Source: Adiantum capillus-veneris (Eukaryota > Streptophyta > Polypodiopsida > Polypodiales > Pteridaceae). Taken from it: a DNA stretch of 64,000 nucleotides. The position numbers and the translations under genes were made by a program. Numbering within the stretch: the stretch's first letter is position 1; each line of letters opens with the position of its first letter. This document shows positions 23,790 to 35,234 of the stretch, one piece after another. Where the stretch lies: NCBI GenBank assembly GCA_014529385.2, contig CM043966.1, positions 40,670,037 to 40,734,036 of the forward strand, written 5' to 3'. The notes below the pieces were generated by a model. It saw only the letters and a program-made list of their open reading frames with translations, was not told the DNA's origin and searched no databases.

Positions 23790-24990
23790 TCCTCCTCATG
23801 AGCATCCACTAGATGAAGATGAGTCACATGTGATGTGTTGTGAGAACCACCCCCACAACCTCTCTATCATCTCTAAATTGATCATTGTTGTGTTGAAGTT
23901 GATATTGACAAAGAGCACGTTTTACACAAGTGTCTGCATTGGTGTTCTTTTCCTTCCCATGCCTCAACTCAAAGAAGCTCCAAATGCAAGATATTCCACT
24001 CCTATCATGCCATTTGTATAACCAAAAGAATTAACGTGCACTTTTGAATTGTGTACCACAACTGTTGAACCAAATGTAGCCACAAGAGTATGAGGTGTGG
24101 TGCTCACAAAGGAAAAGATCACACTGCTTGAAGCAATTCTACACAAACTATGCACTGTGGGAGTGATCATCATTGATGTAGAAATGGTACTTGCATATGA
24201 TCACTTTTGAGTTCTTAGAGCTCTCCACTCCATCAATTTTTTCCTCTACATGATGATAAGATATATGGACGAGGATCACCACCTTTAAGAGCATTTAAAA
24301 AGGTCAAAGTAAATGAAACAATGCAATTACATCATATGTATAAAAATGCAAAGTGAGTGTAAATTTATCCAAGTATTATCATCTGTACATACTCAAAAAA
24401 GTAATATTTGGATTGGATCTCGTGCTGTGGGGAAAAGGTGTAGCTCTCTGTGAAATCCAGGATAGAGGACACAATGCCAATGAGGAAGGCAACAAGGAAA
24501 GCACAAAATTGATGATCTTGCCACTTTTCACGATGTGCATGTTGTACATGGATACAGAGCGGATCTAGAATCTTGCATGACAAAGGGACATGGCACACTA
24601 TGAGATGTAAGCTGCAACCTACAAGATACCACCTTGAATCCCCGTGTATGTTTGGTAGTCATATTGCTACCATGAAACTGTTGCACCTACATCACCATCG
24701 TTTGGACGAGTGTAAGTTGTGAAAGATCCCCACATTGGGCACACTTGCCCTCCACACACAACATCTGATGGTAGGAGGCCCTATATTCATGCTCACATAA
24801 CAAAGAGTGGATGAAATCACGTGGTCCCATTGGGACCTCTCGAACACGTAGCACAAAACACATCATATGGTATCTGAAACAACATGTCTCTCCCTCTCTT
24901 TTACATGAATTGCATGTACCAAGGCTTGCAAGCCTTGAAGGAGTGCTGACCAATGCTAATCTTGGGGTGAGCATCCTAGAATGCAAGAAA
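23790..24990 (-). pseudogene. Decayed gene of an uncharacterised transposase-like (DDE-type?) family
   Basis: Read leftwards with frameshifts, the text gives a Cys/His cluster (LCEHEYRASYHQMLC then GKCAQCG), KWQDHQFCAFL, SSILDFTESYTFSP, HEIQSKYY, NDDHSHSA, WFNSCGTQFKSAR, and FFELRHGKEKN with TCVKRAL. From memory, a widespread uncharacterised protein family in animals, algae and some plants has the same ordered signatures: W-Q-x-x-x-F; L-D-F-x-E-x-Y; E-x-Q-S; W-x-D-x-C-x-x-Q-[FY]-K; F-F-x-x-x-H-G-K-G. The spaced acidic residues would suit a DDE nuclease, but that is inference. Stops and frameshifts are numerous. The N-terminal limit is uncertain. Confidence 0.5.
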
Positions 24991-26237
24991 GAGATGATTC
25001 TGTGTAATCTCTAGAATCATAGCACCATGCTCTATGTATTTATTGTGGCCAATCCTATGTTGAATCCAAAATTATCCTATGACCTCCCTCATGCATTAAT
25101 CTAGAATGTGTGAGCATCGTGGAACACGTCCATCGCTCGCCCAAAGGTCCTCACTATGTCCCAAATCAAGTCAATGTCTCCTGAGGCGTTTGGCACACAA
25201 GGTGGGCCGGAAAATACACAACACACTAGAAGTGGCCTGAGAAATACATGTGCTAGATGTAGCTTCCATTGTTGTGGTGAGTGTATGCCCCACCAAGATA
25301 GTGAAGTGTAAGAGAATTTGACACTACCTACAACAATCACCATAGCCCGATGGGTCCTCAAAGTACAAATCTCAAGGGTGTCACAAAAAATGCTCAATGA
25401 CACAAGGGTGTTGCAACAAATACTCAAGCACTTCAGTACATGAGGAAAGATCGATGTCACTAAAGTAGGTCTCAGCAATGATGCCTCCTTGATAATTGGT
25501 TGTAGAGGTGCTAAGGGAGCATCCCATACTGAAGAACTAGACTCTAAATATAATGCATAGTCCACACATGACTCTATGCCAACTCCAAAGTGTGCTCGAA
25601 GAGCAAGAAAGGGAGATCCACTTAAAGAAATGAGTGCGAGTGCCCTATGTCGATGGACTGCTAAAATGCTCCACAACTGGAAAAATCATGTGAGACTCGC
25701 CAAATGCACCCACTGTGTGGGATGCGAGCTTGCAAGTGGGTGAGACCTCTTGTGGGACGTGTGTCTAACCTCATAATCCTATCTTATTGCAGTTCTAGCG
25801 AGAACCAAGATTAAATTGTCAATCCATGGGATGAAGCTAACTCGACTAGTGCATAGAGGCTACAAGAGGTTGTCAATATCTCGGAAAACAACTAACAAAC
25901 TCGCATCTAACTCAAGCTACACTCAAGTGCCAGAAATCACCAAAAGCCAATCGCTCATCGGCAAACAAACCACATCCGTTACAGCATCAAAGGACATCCA
26001 AATGTAACGAAACTTCTAGGACATGTTTATAAGAACTAAGCACACATGCTTATGGTCTCAAACCCCACTTTAGGTCAAGTGCCAAAATCGCGATTATTAA
26101 CAGCAATGAATTTTTGACCTAGTCATTTTTGACCCAGAATGCACCTAAATGCTTAGCAATGATGCCCCAATACCCCGCCTATGCTTAGTTTTTGATTTTG
26201 AAGTGTAAATTCCTACTTATGATGAAATTAGGCCGCA
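24991..26237. other. Unassigned region with one 191-codon frame
   Basis: The longest frame is 25101-25676 (minus, 191 residues, Leu/Ser/Cys rich). I recognise no domain in it, and its position upstream of the transposase-like relic could make it N-terminal debris or chance. The rest has only short frames. Confidence 0.25.
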
Positions 26238-26662
26238 GGTTGACAACGTCAAAAGCTACAAAATGCTTACGTCAATGCGTAGAGCTCTTACCTGCATTTG
26301 CAATGTAACAAACACGAATGCAATGTGACAATCGAGGAGGGAGTAGGAAGCACGAGAAGGAGAGAAGTGAGCGCCATTAGCTCACGCTGTGTATTTCATT
26401 TTCCAAAAATTTATAATAACTTACAAGAATTGGCTTTTACACCTTAGCCAAGGTTTTTGGTGGTCAAAACTAATAATCTAAGAGTTCTACCAAAGATGGG
26501 TAATGACAGGTTGATACAATCTGGAAGCTTGTAGCCCCAGATGATCAATTACAAGGTTTATCCAAAAATTAGGAGTTACAATATTCCCAATTTATCAAAA
26601 TAATAAGTGTTTTTACAATGAGAACTCCAAAAAATGGTATCCGTGTTAGCTTGCTGCTAACA
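26238..26662 (-). repeat. 3' LTR of a gag-only LTR element (element D)
   Basis: On the minus strand it starts TGTTAGCAGCAAGC immediately after a polypurine tract. Its downstream part (26478 to 26238) matches the window's first 250 bp, including the TATA-like GGTGTAAAAGCC (TATAAAA in the other copy). The far end is uncertain, because the other copy runs off the window. No matching 5' LTR was found to the right, so the element is truncated or rearranged. Confidence 0.6.
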
Positions 26663-26679
26663 TTTCCCCCCTCCTCGCC
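26663..26679 (-). promoter_or_regulatory. Polypurine tract of element D
   Basis: On the minus strand the 17 bases GGCGAGGAGGGGGGAAA directly precede the LTR start TGTTAGC. This is the standard position and composition for the plus-strand primer of an LTR retrotransposon. Confidence 0.65.
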
Positions 26680-26701
26680 TGTGTCATCCCTTGACACAGC
26701 T

Positions 26702-28589
26702 TTATGGGCTGAAGTAGTCTTCAGGTTGACGTCTGGAGAGGCGTTCTTTAAGTGCATTTAGTGCCTTTTGGTATCTGATCTTCTTCTCTTTCTCTGGCAC
26801 TTGCAAGAACTGCATAGTGACTCTATTTTTCAGCGCCACTACTGAGTAGCCTACAAACCGTGATGTCAGGTTGCTGATCACTAGCCCAAATATTTTCATT
26901 CGCTAAGTGAAGAACCCTGTTGTAGAATGATTTCTCGAACGACAGCATATTGTGAGAAGGTAAAAAACATACACCTGGCGTAGAAGTCATAGAGGACTTC
27001 TTCGGAAGGATGGTCACTGAGATCATAGCACAACCATTTTTTACCCTCGAGGAATGACATCCAAGGGGCACTTGCTTGCTCTAGCTCATGGAACACTTCG
27101 ATGCAGGTGAGTAGCATTCGGAATATTTTGCATAAATTGCACATGACAAATCTGGTAGACTTTTAAAGAATGACATGGTGCCTGTTAAGATTTTCACCAT
27201 GTACTCTTCTGTCAGAGGTCCCTTTTCTCGAGCAGGCAATCTAGGGTAATTCAGCCAAGTTGGCCGCTTCTTTAGTAGTGCCACATGTGTTATCTAGGTC
27301 CTTACTCTTGGTACAGGAGAGAAGGTAGGATCCTTTTGTAGGGCCGCAGGTGCTCTTGTGAACAGAATCATGTAGCTTGGATTCTTGTTCAACCAGCTGA
27401 ACCTCCACTTTGGGTGGTCTTGATCTGCGTCCTTGACTTTCATGTCGATGTAAAGCCTTTCTTTCACTTGTAGCAACTCCACTTTAATCAAAGAATAGGG
27501 TAGGTATTTTTTATGCCATGGCGCATTGATGTGATTGGGAGTGAATTGTGTACGTGACATTGACAAAATGAAGTACTCTCAGCTCCCAATCCATTGTTGC
27601 CTTCCACTGCTCATCTACTCTTCATTTCTTCCATTCGCGCTCTCCTCTCCTCGTTATCCGAGCTTTCACTGTTGTGCCATTCTGGCGAGCTCTCAGTAGA
27701 ATCTTCATCTGACTTATATGATCTCTTGGCAGATCTTGTACTCGAGGAGAAGGTTGATCTAACACTATCCAAGTGTTCTGATTTGGGGCAGGTGGTAAAT
27801 TGTTGGCCATGCCAATGGCATGGTATGCAATCCTGGTCAAAAACTCTGGTGCACCGAGGTGTGTGATTTTCCCTTCCTTCTTTGTCCCTTTCAATGTGGA
27901 CAAGACATATTGTGCATGGTCAATTGGCTGCTGGTTGTTGACTTGAGGACTTGTGTAAAGGTGGTGGCAACCGCATGATTGGGCGTTGTATACCTTGGCG
28001 GCCTCTTAGCAAGGAAGTGGAAGTGCTGGTGGTACAATTTTGTGGGCTCTTCCACCTGTTTGTGAATAAGGTCTGCAAATGTGGTTGCGGTGGTTTCTTT
28101 AGTGAAAGTTCGGGCCGTCTTCCTATCTCTTGCCCTCATTGTCATTCCTTTGGTTGGCGGTCTGAGTTCTTCTGCCACTATCTCCTTGGTAATTACCACT
28201 TCAACTTTAGTACCTTGTGGGTCAGAGATTTGAGCAGCTCCATCTTCTTTGATTGTGGACAAAAGCTCGTACGCGTTTTGGAACTCCACTCCATATGGAT
28301 CTCGTTCATAGAAATCTCTGAGTCCTAGCCTACGGATGGCTTCTTTGGTCTCGAGCTTTGTGGTGACATCATACACTTCTTTTGGTAGAAGTTGCAGGTC
28401 TACCTGATGTCCCTCTTTGCTCTTGAATCTTCCAGTGAATATTGTGGTGTGATGCTCTTCAAGCTGTTCTTTTGAAAGATAAGTTGCCTTGGCGGTTTTG
28501 ACTGAATCGGGGTCCAGTTGGTATGTTGGTAGCTCTTGAAATTTTTCTTTTTGGTTGAGCTTCTTCTTGGCCCTCTCTGCTACTTGCAT
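26702..28589 (-). pseudogene. Gag-like protein gene of element D (frameshifted)
   Basis: Successive minus-strand frames (28589-27891, 27903-27622, 27566-27294, 27284-27081, 27144-26896, 26899-26702) read as one protein of roughly 600 residues broken by frameshifts. The text continues across the first break, where QPIDHAQYVLS joins TLKGTKKEGK. The N-terminus is rich in Lys/Glu (KKKLNQKEKFQE). I recognise no protease, reverse transcriptase or integrase. Position between coding end, polypurine tract and LTR makes a gag-only non-autonomous element the best reading. The protein itself matches nothing I can name. Confidence 0.45.
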
Positions 28590-29052
28590 GGCTCCTGTTC
28601 AGTGAATAAAATTTCAAAGTTAGCAGATTTGATAGATTTTTCTCTCAAATGTCCTTTAGTCTGAAATGCTAACAATTTTGGTCCAATTTGCTAGGTGCCC
28701 AGTCTCGTAACACAAAAAGCCCCTTTGTTTGATTATGCGAACACTTCGCAAGTTCTCTACAAATTCTCTTTACCTTTCGCTCATCAACGTCATCATCCTC
28801 ATGTGTTCATGTCATTCTCTTTTGAATGCTTCTTTGCTCCCTCTTCTTTGCAAACCGGTAGTTTTGAAGACCCGGTAGAAGATCCCTTAGGATGTGTTGT
28901 GTAATAGATAATGGAGGAAGATATAGGGTGTCTGTATTTCCATTCTCAAAAAAATTGATTCCATGTGGAATGATTTCCAAGGCTAGTGATACAACAAAGT
29001 AGACCATCAAAACACAGGCACAGTACTCATGGAAGGGGGGGGGGGGGGGGGG

Positions 29053-29090
<38 letters not shown>

Positions 29091-29461
29091 CAACTACAAA
29101 AGCTATGGAGGAGAGGTACATACATTATTCTAAGCCCAGAAGCCAAAAGATAGGCACAACTCTCTATCTGAAGGCAAACGCTAAGGCGAGACGACTCCAG
29201 ACTCCAGACAACTCTCTATCTAAAGGCAAACGCTAAGGCGAGACGACTCAAAACTGAGAGCCTGGAAGTAGAGGCTATGGGGGGAGAGATAGATAGAAGA
29301 TAGATTGTATTATCATCCAAAGAGGTCGGATATGACTTATGGGACCTGATGAAAAAACATTACAACGGTTGCTTGCCAATGAAGCATGGATACATATCAG
29401 TTAAGGACTGAGGGTCCGTCAAAAGGGTAATGAAAATGAAAAGGAAGATGAGGGATGAAAC
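28590..29461. other. Low-complexity and duplicated DNA
   Basis: A run of 21 G (29035-29055) is followed by a GA repeat to about 29088. Two tandem copies of a roughly 56-bp unit (landmark AACTCTCTATCT.AAGGCA) lie at 29157-29268. No gene is seen. Confidence 0.5.
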
Positions 29462-30230
29462 CTAGGGGGGCTCCAATGGAAGGGGGCCCGGTTTAGGAGT
29501 TCGAAACTCGTGGATGATGGCTTTACCACCTACGTAGATTGTCCATTTTCCTTGTTTGCGAGCTTCGTGCATCTTCTTGAGTTCACTTTCTTTGACCTTG
29601 AGTTGATTTGGGGTCAACTCTTCGGAGATCCAAAGCTTTGTTCCCTTTAGGAGGTAAGATTGACATAGTAGCTTCCGTAGCTCTTCTCTATCCTTGAAAG
29701 TAAGGATACAATGCTTGGGTGGCACACTTCTATGTGTTTCGTTAATCCAAGAGATGGTTTTCGGCTTGATAGTTATTGGTTGGAGAATGTTGTTAAGCTT
29801 GGTGATTGCATCTTCAAGGGTATCCTGCTCTGTGCACCATGGCGGATGAAGACAAGCAATCAGAACCTTCATGCCAATGGATTCTTGTAATCGATTTTCT
29901 CATAATGCTGCATCTACTTGAGTGACCATCTTTTTATGTGTTTCTTCATGAGCTTCTTTCTGGGCTGCTTTAAGCCTCAGATGCTTTCGCAATTGGAGCT
30001 TGGCTCCCAATGTCCTTCATTTCCTCAAGCTCGCTCAAACACTCTTTGAGTTAAGCATTTTTCACAATGAGCTCTTGGACTTGGCCTCTAGGGTTGTGAT
30101 TCTCGTGTCTTGATGGGCAGCTGGATCCTTCTTTGGTGCTATTGCGACTGCAAGAAAAGTTTTGCGATTGCGAGCAATTGGCGTCAAAGTAATCGTCTTT
30201 TGAGGGTGGTAACAACCTTCTTCTTTTAAA
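29462..30230 (-). pseudogene. LINE ORF1-like protein relic (coiled coil plus RRM-like)
   Basis: The open part (29872-29462) begins KVLIACLHPPW and contains KHCILTFKDREELRKLL, an RRM-like pattern. It is followed by LKGTKLWISEELTP and RKQGKWTIYVGGKAIIHEF, which resemble the RRM-to-C-terminal segment of L1-type ORF1 proteins. Upstream, in broken frames, lie coiled-coil-like stretches (VQELIVKNA, LKECLSELEEMKD, QKEAHEETHKKM). No endonuclease or reverse transcriptase follows downstream. A different RNA-binding protein cannot be excluded. Confidence 0.42.
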
Positions 30231-30557
30231 AAAAAATTTATGTTTGTCCTTGTTTTGTGGTGCTGCCTCGTGCCTCTGTAGGCGATACGGGATGTAGCCA
30301 CAAAACAAGGGAGGGCGAGGATGCGAGGGCAGGGCGAGGAAGCCATGTCAATTCGGGAGCAACAGGCCAGGTCGTGAGCGGGAGAAGCTAACGCCGCTGA
30401 GAGAGAGAGGGCTGGGTTTTGGGCAAGGCTAACACCACCGAGAGAGAGAGGGCTGGGTTTTGCTTTATGGCAGGCCGTGCTAGGGCTTAATGCCTCCCCA
30501 CAGGGCCGCCCTCGCCCAGGAGAAGAAGAGCTTAGGGTTCGGGTTGAGGCTAACGCA

Positions 30558-30603
<46 letters not shown>

Positions 30604-30839
30604 TAGAGAGACCCGGCACAACTATAGTGCTGGGGACAAAGGGACCCATTAAGAAAGTGTTGCATAGTCGAGATGAAGTGGAGGCGAGCGGATGTTTGAT
30701 AGCATTGAATGGGAATTCAAGTTTCCTTAATTGTATATTTTTCTTTACTTTTAAATACTTTTGAAAACTCCAAGACACCTTATTCCCTCTCTCTCTGCCA
30801 AAAGGTCTTTATACTTTTACTTATAACATTTCAACTTTT
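30231..30839. other. GC-richer duplicated stretch and CA repeat
   Basis: Two near-identical 50-bp units with GAGAGAGAGAGGGCTGGGTT lie at about 30390-30470. An alternating CG/CA run is at 30550-30601. A minus-strand frame of 238 codons (30062-30778) crosses the repeats and is not credible as a gene. Confidence 0.4.
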
Positions 30840-32958
30840 TAAATTTTGTGCTTCATCAAAAGATAGAGGTTTTACAACATCACATAAGCTACACACAGCC
30901 AAAGCATAACAATTTGATGCATAAGATGCACATTGGTGAGAAACTGGACCAATACAACCATAAAAAAGCTGCATCAAATCTACTGTCACACAAAGTATGC
31001 ATGAGCTTGCTCATTAGCAATCCTTTCCTCATCAAGTGGATCATGTACATTTGCATCAATTAATAGGTTGATCTGTAACATTTTCAAAAACCCCCATACG
31101 TTGTACATTTGCCTCTTGGAATTTACATTCGAACTTCCACCATTGAAAAGAGGCAACAAAGTGTCATAAATGTCTTATAAGCTTACATTATTGTCTCTAG
31201 TGACATGACAGTCAGGGCTGAACAAAATCTTCCACAAACACATCTCGTGAGACCAAGACATTCTTTGTTTGCAGATGATACAACCTTTAATCTTTTCTTT
31301 CAACACTATAACCAACAAAAATGCATTTGATAGCTTTGTCATCCAATTTTTGTGCTACGTTTGTGGCACCAAAGCATCCCGGGGAGTCCACTATGTAAAA
31401 ATTTCATATAGCACGTGCGAACAAGAGGTATTTAAATAGTCCCTTACTTGAATATTTTCAAGTATTATATGTATCCCTTATGCCAGCATTTTTGTTAAAA
31501 AACTAGCCCTTATGTATGAAACTTTTCACTTTCTCAATTAAAAAACCCTTTATGTAAGTATATTTTTATGTAAATGTACCTAATTATAAATACCTTATTT
31601 TGTTCGCACGTGCTATCTTACATATTTCCTAGTGGATGCCTCGGGCAAAGCATAAGCCAAACAACCAAAAATGCGCATGTGCTCAATAGAAGGCTTTCTA
31701 TCATGCCATGCTTTATAAGAAGTCATAGAATGAAAAGCTTTTGTAGGACACCTGTTAAGTACATAAGTCGCACACATGATGGCTTCAAGCCAAAACAAAT
31801 GCGACAAAGCTTGACTTTTGACCGTACATTGTGCTATTTTGGTAACTGACCTATTTTTTTCTCTCAACAACACCATTTTCTTGAGGCATATACGGCACTG
31901 TACATTGGTGTTTTATCCCACGATTATCCAGAAATGCATTAGACTAATGAGACATACCCCCTCCCCCCCCATTTGAACAGAGGGTGCCCATAGTACATTT
32001 TGAGACATTTTAATCCATAGTAAAAAATTCTTGGAAGCACATAAACACTTTGGACTTTGGTTTAAGCAGATACACTCATACATGCCTAGAGTAATCATCA
32101 ATGAAAGTCACGAAGTAAAGGTAATTTCCCAATGACAGAGTTTGCATGGGCCCACAAACATCACTATGCACAAGCTACAAACTGCATGTGGCCCTAACTA
32201 CACCATTCATTCAAAACTTCAAATGCTGCATCTTACCCAAAATACAGCCTTCACAAACATGTTTGATACGTGCTTCAAGAGGCGGCAAAGAAGCAACCAT
32301 ATCAGATTTTTGCAAATGCAACAAACTCGCAAAATTTGGATTCCCAAAACGTGCATGCCAAAGTTTTGCATCTGAAATATCCTTAGAATCCACAACTGCA
32401 TTTGGAAAATTTTGCCCACACTTGTTATACAAAGTGAGCTTATACATCCAATGGCATAAAATGCCAAATGCAAAAATTTCAACACCAAAATTGAGATCAT
32501 GTATTGTACATCTGTCATCCACAAATGCCACATGCAAAAATTTCAACACCAAAACTGAGATCATGTATTGTACATCTGTCATCCACAAATTTGACTACAA
32601 GACAAAGTCTAACAAGTGCAGATATAGACAAAAGGTTCTTCTTGATCCTAAGTACATGCAATGCATCAACAAGTGTGAAAGAGCTGCCATTTGCAGCAGT
32701 AAGCACAATCTTTCTAACTCCTTGAACTGGACAAGAGGCATTCTTGGCACAAGTGACAGTATTCCCATGAGGGAAAGACTCAAGAGAGGTAAACAAATCA
32801 TGATGTGAGGTAATGTGCTTTGTAAAACCACTTTCAAAATACCACACATGTGAATCTTCAACAACTGACATGCATGCATCATGGACAACAAGATCATTTA
32901 TACACTTTGCACTAAAATCCCACTCTGCATCTACATCAACATCATAATCTCCTTTCAC
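30840..32958 (-). pseudogene. Copia pol relic: protease, integrase, start of RT
   Basis: Protease text HVWYFESGFTKHIT corresponds to the usual W-x-x-D-S-G-A-S-x-H; the catalytic Asp is replaced by Glu. The GAG-pre-integrase block reads LWHARFGN then CEGCILGKM (zinc-binding H..C..C). The integrase end reads HLFWLEAIMCATYVLNRCPT, HDRKPSIEHMRIFGCLAYA, then, beyond the MITE, QKLDDKAIKCIFVGY. The late text VVKPLSFDEA is the usual RT entry. Shifts occur in several blocks, and a short direct duplication is seen near 32475-32590. Confidence 0.8.
31378..31645. mobile_element. MITE-like element, copy 4 (268 bp) inside copia integrase
   Basis: Perfect 8-bp direct repeats CAAAGCAT occur at 31370-31377 and 31646-31653. 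Inverted ends are CCCGGGGAGTCCACTA on the left and, complement of the right, CCCGAGGCATCCACTA. An inner inverted block ATAGCACGTGCGAACAA is shared by both ends. Removing the element plus one repeat rejoins FGCLAYAL to the LDDKAIKCIFVGY stretch of integrase (apart from one small shift), so the pre-insertion state can be read directly. The interior is AT-rich and non-coding. Confidence 0.82.
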
Positions 32959-33060
32959 AAAAGGCTGGCTCTACAATAGTTGCACCTGTATTGGACCCTA
33001 TATTTGATCCAACCTCTTTCTTCTTAGCCTCTTTTGCCTTCAATTTTGGACACTGCTTGA

Positions 33061-33924
33061 TCAAGTGATCATTAGCTTTACATGCATCTTCTTTTTGCCC
33101 TTATCACCAGAATTCCTAGACGAAGTACTACTAGAAAAAGCATTAGGAACAAAAGATTTTCCACTTGCACAAGAACCATGAGAAGTGGTTACATTGTTGT
33201 TACCACCTTTTCCTTGAGCAACAATAAAAACCTGTTCAATTGCACGCTCTTTAGCCCTGTTTCTTTTGTAAAGTGACTCTTGCAACGGAAATGTGCATAA
33301 TGCATCAAACTTGACAACTTCAGGATTTCCTTGGGTCATAAGTCTCCAAGTACTAGCAAAAGTCTGGTAAGAGTCTGGCAAAGCATCAAGAACACTCCGC
33401 ACAAGCGAATTGTCAAAAACGACTTCGCCTGCAGAAATAAATTGCTCATTGATATCCTTGGCATTGGCAAGGAAAGTGTCCGTCTCATGTTCCTCATGCA
33501 TAATCTTCGACTCCAGCTCTTTACGCAACAATGCAATTTTAGCCTCATTTGCGACTTGCATAAAGACCAGCTAGAATATCTCAAGCCTATTTTGCAGATT
33601 TTGTTGAACGAATATGAGGAGTAATAGTGCGCTTCAAAACAACACAATCAAAGCATAAGCCTATGCACCTTTTACATCCCAATGAGCTTGCTTAGGCGTA
33701 GGCAAAATAGCTCTGGCAGTAACAATCCTGCCACCAAAACCTGCAACATCCTTAACATCGCCTACATCCTCATAACTAGGATGTACATCAATGCCCTTCA
33801 CAATATTTCAAACACCCTTTGACACAAGAACATGCTGCATCATATAAGCCCACAAGTAATTGTCTCCATCCAATCTATCCTCAGTAGCAAACATCTTCAA
33901 CACATCTGTGTTGTTGTCAGCCAT
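33061..33924 (-). pseudogene. Copia gag relic
   Basis: It begins MADNNTDVLKMFATEDRLDG at 33924 and continues NYLWAYMMQHVLV, then an in-frame stop. The frame 33561-33061 reads KELESKIMHEEHETD, SVLDALPDSYQTFAS and a Lys-rich tail. In a shifted frame CKANDHLIKQC gives the last half of a CX2CX4HX4C zinc knuckle. The layout matches the UBN2-type gag of copia elements. Confidence 0.72.
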
Positions 33925-34257
33925 GGCGAATGCCTGCACTTGTTATGAAAACTGCCCAGAAAGCGGAGAAACGAAGCAGGAACAACACGTGATATATAGC
34001 AGAAACCATAGAAGATTGTAAGGGACATATTATGCAAAAAATCACACTAACAAAAAATTTGCACAAAATGATGAAATAGCATGTAGTCAAAATGGAGGCC
34101 GAAATGAGCCCAAATGAAAATTCTGAGCAGACTGAGCTCTATGAGTGCGCCCAAAGTATTTGTCGACCTGTTGAATCTTGCCAAAGCTCACAAAATTTGG
34201 AGAAAGTGAGCAGGCATGTGTTGGAGCTGATGGCGACTAAGCGGGAGGATGCGACTC

Positions 34258-34472
34258 GCTGTGATACCAATTGTTGGAATTAGGGTTGCACGAAAACACA
34301 CACAACTTGGAGAAGACGAAGGAAGCTCAAGAAACAGAACAGAGAGTGTATTACTTAATGTGCAATGGAAAGATACAATAGCCCTAGAGTGATGGGTGTA
34401 TATATAATGCACGGGGGAAAACCTCATAGTGAGGGAAAAAAAAGCCCCAGAAGTCCTAAGTGTGTTCACACA
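34258..34472 (-). repeat. 5' LTR and primer-binding site of the copia element
   Basis: The plus-strand LTR starts TGTTGGAATTAGGG (34272) and ends about 34470-34472 (TTCACACA), giving TG...CA ends on either strand and about 200 bp. A TATATATAA-type TATA motif lies near 34399. The primer site, minus strand 34269-34258, reads TGGTATCACAGC, one base different from the initiator-Met complement. Confidence 0.7.
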
Positions 34473-35234
34473 CATCACTACCACATGTATATGGTAACAA
34501 GGTGAACATTGTGCCATTGTGCTTGCAGATGAGTGGTGTTGAAGAAGATGGTAGCATCAAGAGTGATCCCCTGAAAAAACAATATGTAGCCTGGTCATCA
34601 ATTTTGTACATTGTCTTTGACATGAGCTTTGAAGCCACATCGTGCTTGGAGGGTACCTGCATGCGCACGCTCATGTGTATGTGCGTGTGTGTGAGTGCAC
34701 GTCTCTGTGTTTGATGTCTCTCGCAACGTAGGAAGCTCCGATTGTGTCTTCTCTTCCATTATCATGGTTAATAAATAGAGCCATTCCCCTTTTTGTTCCT
34801 GGACTTCTCTCCTTGTCTTCACATATTGTCTGCATGTACACTTGGCAGGGCAAGGAATAGATGGAGCCAAGGAGAATTGGATTGTTTCAAGTCAGTGTAG
34901 CTAGCACAATGAGAATTGCTCTTCAAGTGGCCTTTAATTCTTGCTTGGAATATACTTATTGTTGGGTATGTCTCTAATATGTGCACGACAAAGAAGGTCT
35001 AGGATGTGGGTTGTTAAAATTTAGCAGAAGTAAAGTGAGGGTCTCTCCTATAGCTGTGCTTGCATGAGAATAAAAGTCAAGTTTTCTTAGAAAATAGCAT
35101 CATCGTTTTGTGGTACTTTGGCATACGCCTTTCTCTCTCGCCTCCACATGTCTGCTTCCCCCTTTTTGACTTCAAACGTATTGAAGGCATCTTCGAGGAT
35201 ACCGCTTAATTAACCTGCTTCCAAAATTGGGGTG
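34473..35234. other. No gene recognised
   Basis: Contains a GT-rich patch near 34670-34700 and only short unsupported frames. Confidence 0.3.

Larger units (their letters stand above)
30840..34472 (-). mobile_element. Truncated Ty1/copia retrotransposon
   Basis: In order on the minus strand: a short LTR (34472-34272), primer site, gag, protease, GAG-pre-integrase, integrase and the very start of RT (VVKPLSFDEA near 30850). Everything after that, including most of RT, RNase H and the 3' LTR, is absent. Gene order with integrase before RT marks it as copia. All frames carry stops or shifts. A 268-bp MITE sits in the integrase C-terminal region. Confidence 0.82.

Noticed and set aside
30062-30778. 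238-codon minus-strand frame
   Set aside because: Crosses a CA repeat and a 50-bp tandem duplication; composition follows the repeats and no family is recognised.
31387-31637. CACTA-type MITE reading of the element at 31378-31645 (CACTA words near both ends)
   Set aside because: The CACTA words lie inside longer inverted ends, a 3-bp duplication next to them does not match, and the 8-bp CAAAGCAT duplication further out is perfect.
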